Below are positions 4,823 to 5,931 of a stretch of 5,931 nt of DNA, piece by piece. Location: assembly GCA_015233705.1 (NCBI GenBank), contig JADFXE010000078.1, positions 1-5,931 of the forward strand, in the 5' to 3' direction. The notes beneath the pieces were generated by a model, which was not told where the DNA came from, made no database searches, and saw only the letters and a program-made list of their open reading frames with translations. The DNA is from Candidatus Omnitrophota bacterium. GTDB lineage: Bacteria > Omnitrophota > Koll11 > Zapsychrales > Fredricksoniimonadaceae. The first letter of the stretch is position 1. Every line of letters starts with the position of its first letter. The translations under genes and the position numbers were made by a program.

Positions 4823-5173
4823 CTAAACCCCGAACCTCTGACGCATCAACTGACAATTATAGAAATGAAAAAATTTGGCCTCTTGTTCCGGCGCGATCTC
4901 GGTGATCTTAAAACCCACGTGATGCTCTTCGGTCTTCCCGATATGCTCTGACCAGACAACAGCAACATCTGCACAAAGCCGACCCTGAGTCTGAAGGTCA
5001 ACATCCAAAGAGGCCGTCTGTCCAAACTTGAGCTGCATGGGAACAACGCAGCACAGGCCATTCTGATTGATGTTCACCACGCGGACCTTGAGCTTTTTCT
5101 CCACCGGCTCGATGCACTTGCACTCTGCCTTCAGGTCCACTTCGATCCGGCGCAATTCACGTTTATCAATCAT
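4823..5173 (-). CDS. PilZ-domain protein
   Basis: A 116-aa protein made of one PilZ domain, a family that often binds cyclic di-GMP. The N-terminus is MIDKRELRRIEVDLKAEC, and R5-x-x-x-R9 fits the RxxxR motif. The second motif, normally (D/N)xSxxG, is N34-I-N-Q-N-G39, with Asn in place of Ser. Beta-strand segments VRVVNINQNGLCCVVP, ASLDVDLQTQGRLCADVAVVW and the closing HHVGFKITEI fit the fold. The frame is open to a TTG at 5248, but AAGGAG (5183-5178) sits 4 nt before ATG 5173, and the family begins there. The gene is cotranscribed with the HTH-receiver gene 9 nt downstream. It is likely cytosolic and links second-messenger level to the receiver protein or to surface structures; ligand binding is uncertain because of the changed motif. 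Confidence 0.87.
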   Translation of the reverse strand: MIDKRELRRIEVDLKAECKCIEPVEKKLKVRVVNINQNGLCCVVPMQLKFGQTASLDVDLQTQGRLCADVAVVWSEHIGKTEEHHVGFKITEIAPEQEAKFFHFYNCQLMRQRFGV

Positions 5174-5177
5174 GCGA

Positions 5178-5183
5178 CTCCTT
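5178..5183 (-). promoter_or_regulatory. Ribosome-binding site AAGGAG that fixes the PilZ start
   Basis: AAGGAG lies 4 nt before ATG 5173 on the minus strand. It favours this start over the upstream TTG at 5248, which would add 25 residues unlike the PilZ family. Confidence 0.8.
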
Positions 5184-5219
5184 GAGCTCTTTCCTGATGG
5201 ATGTCGAAAAACCCGAACT

Positions 5220-5248
5220 ATTAAAACACAGATGAAAAGGAGTGACAA
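5220..5248 (-). promoter_or_regulatory. Likely promoter of the PilZ/receiver operon
   Basis: On the minus strand, TTGTCA (5248-5243) and TTTAAT (5225-5220) are 17 bp apart. Each matches the sigma-70 consensus at five of six positions. It lies just after the hcp terminator and about 47 bp before the PilZ start codon, where a new transcript would be expected to begin. Confidence 0.55.
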
Positions 5249-5253
5249 GAAAG

Positions 5254-5302
5254 AAAAAAGAAAAGGAGAAAACAGTCAGAAACCCTGCCTTCTCCTTTTC
5301 TT
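5254..5302 (-). terminator. Rho-independent terminator of hcp
   Basis: In minus-strand RNA, AGAAAAGGAGAA (5301-5290) pairs perfectly with UUCUCCUUUUCU (5270-5259), 12 bp, plus one more outer pair (5302 with 5258). The loop has 19 nt, with a possible inner CAG/CUG. A U run (5259-5254) lies at the 3' foot of the stem and overlaps its last pairs. It begins 14 nt after the hcp stop codon. The stem is A-rich on one arm, so it is weaker than its length suggests, and on the plus strand the tail is less U-rich. Confidence 0.85.
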
Positions 5303-5316
5303 AGAAAACGCTCCGC

Positions 5317-5931
5317 CTAAACGCCGGCCATAATCGCCGCGACATCGCCCGCAACCTCGACGGTCGGCTTGATATCAAATTTATCGACGAGAACCTTGAC
5401 GACGTTCGGCGAAAGAAATGCCGGAATTGTCGGCCCCAGACGGATATGCTTGACGCCGAGGAAAAGCAGCGCCAGAAGAACCGCGACCGCCTTCTGCTCA
5501 TACCAGGCGATATCGTACGAAATGGGAAGCTTGTTGATATCATCCAGGCCGAAGACTTCCTTCAACTTCAGGGCCACGACCGCCAGCGAATAGGAATCAT
5601 TGCACTGCCCGGCATCCAGAACGCGGGGAATGCCGCCGATATCGCCGAGGTTAAGCTTGTTGTAACGGTACTTGGCACAGCCGGCCGTCAAGATCACGGC
5701 GTCCTTGGGTAAACCAGCGGCAACATCCGTAAAATACTGGCGGTCCTTGTTACGGCCGTCGCAGCCGGCCATGACCACGAACCGCTTGATCGCCCCGCTC
5801 TTAACCGCGGCGACCACTTTGTCTGCCAATGCCAGCACCTGCGCATGCGCGAACCCGCCCGTGATCGTCCCCGTCTCGATCTCCTTCGGAGGCGGGCATG
5901 TTTTGGCCAGCTTCACGATCGGAGAAAAATC
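5317..5931 (-). CDS. hcp: Hybrid cluster protein / hydroxylamine reductase (Hcp), C-terminal part
   Basis: The frame is open at the right edge, so the first visible residues are [10 protein letters not shown] and 204 C-terminal residues are present, about a third of Hcp. Hcp carries a cubane iron-sulfur cluster and a hybrid Fe-S-O cluster, and reduces hydroxylamine and, in later work, nitric oxide. It also removes or forms S-nitrosothiols. The visible hybrid-cluster ligands are all intact: Cys in VMAGCDGR (residue 57 of the visible part), Cys in [11 protein letters not shown] (85), Cys in DAGQCND (110), and Glu plus Lys in WYEQKA (145, 147). They correspond to C406, C434, C459, E494 and K496 of the Desulfovibrio protein, as I recall. 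[15 protein letters not shown] and [17 protein letters not shown] are also typical. A GTG at 5916 is not the start. It is cytosolic and points to anaerobic life with nitrosative-stress defence. Confidence 0.97.
   Translation of the reverse strand, partial: DFSPIVKLAKTCPPPKEIETGTITGGFAHAQVLALADKVVAAVKSGAIKRFVVMAGCDGRNKDRQYFTDVAAGLPKDAVILTAGCAKYRYNKLNLGDIGGIPRVLDAGQCNDSYSLAVVALKLKEVFGLDDINKLPISYDIAWYEQKAVAVLLALLFLGVKHIRLGPTIPAFLSPNVVKVLVDKFDIKPTVEVAGDVAAIMAGV

Overview
The window holds ten genes, nine on the minus strand. It looks like a chromosomal segment of an uncultivated bacterium, probably of the candidate phylum Omnitrophota (OP3). That placement is an inference from memory. It rests on the N-terminus of the cut-off gene at 1-277 (signal peptide, then LSPAFVPPLLKGIK and NPFHFDFILDKGD), on the single small Flp-type pilin, on the stand-alone HTH-receiver protein, and on octamer tandem repeats. 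No rRNA, tRNA, IS element, phage gene or CRISPR was seen.

Left part (1-790): the start of a secreted protein runs off the left edge, and its reading frame passes through four copies of an 8-bp repeat. A short intergenic stretch follows, with a second, different 8-bp repeat. Next is a strong minus-strand terminator (387-430) that closes a small exported Lys/Ala-rich protein gene (456-737).

Centre (791-3951): this is the most interesting part. It is a compact minus-strand operon, read from 3951 down to 791: a two-CBS-domain protein, a 611-aa NodU/CmcH/TobZ-type O-carbamoyltransferase, a three-helix SxtJ-like membrane protein, a 52-aa single-helix SxtK/DUF5989-like membrane protein, and a 90-aa exported protein of unknown function. 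The carbamoyltransferase-SxtJ-SxtK trio has the order and sizes of sxtI-sxtJ-sxtK of cyanobacterial saxitoxin clusters, but there is no saxitoxin pathway here. It probably represents a general carbamoylation module linked to the membrane or envelope, with unknown substrate. A CUUG-capped hairpin lies between a Shine-Dalgarno sequence and the carbamoyltransferase start.

Divergent promoters (3975-4023): a promoter for the CBS-led operon and one for a 57-aa Flp-type pilin (4054-4227) appear to share one TTGCCAA -35 core.

Right part (4241-5931): a two-gene minus-strand operon encodes a PilZ protein and an HTH-receiver response regulator, and runs convergently into the pilin gene. Upstream lies the C-terminal third of hcp (hybrid cluster protein, hydroxylamine/NO reductase), which ends at a long perfect-stem terminator (5254-5302). 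The pilin, PilZ and receiver genes together suggest surface or adhesion control, but nothing in the sequence links them directly.
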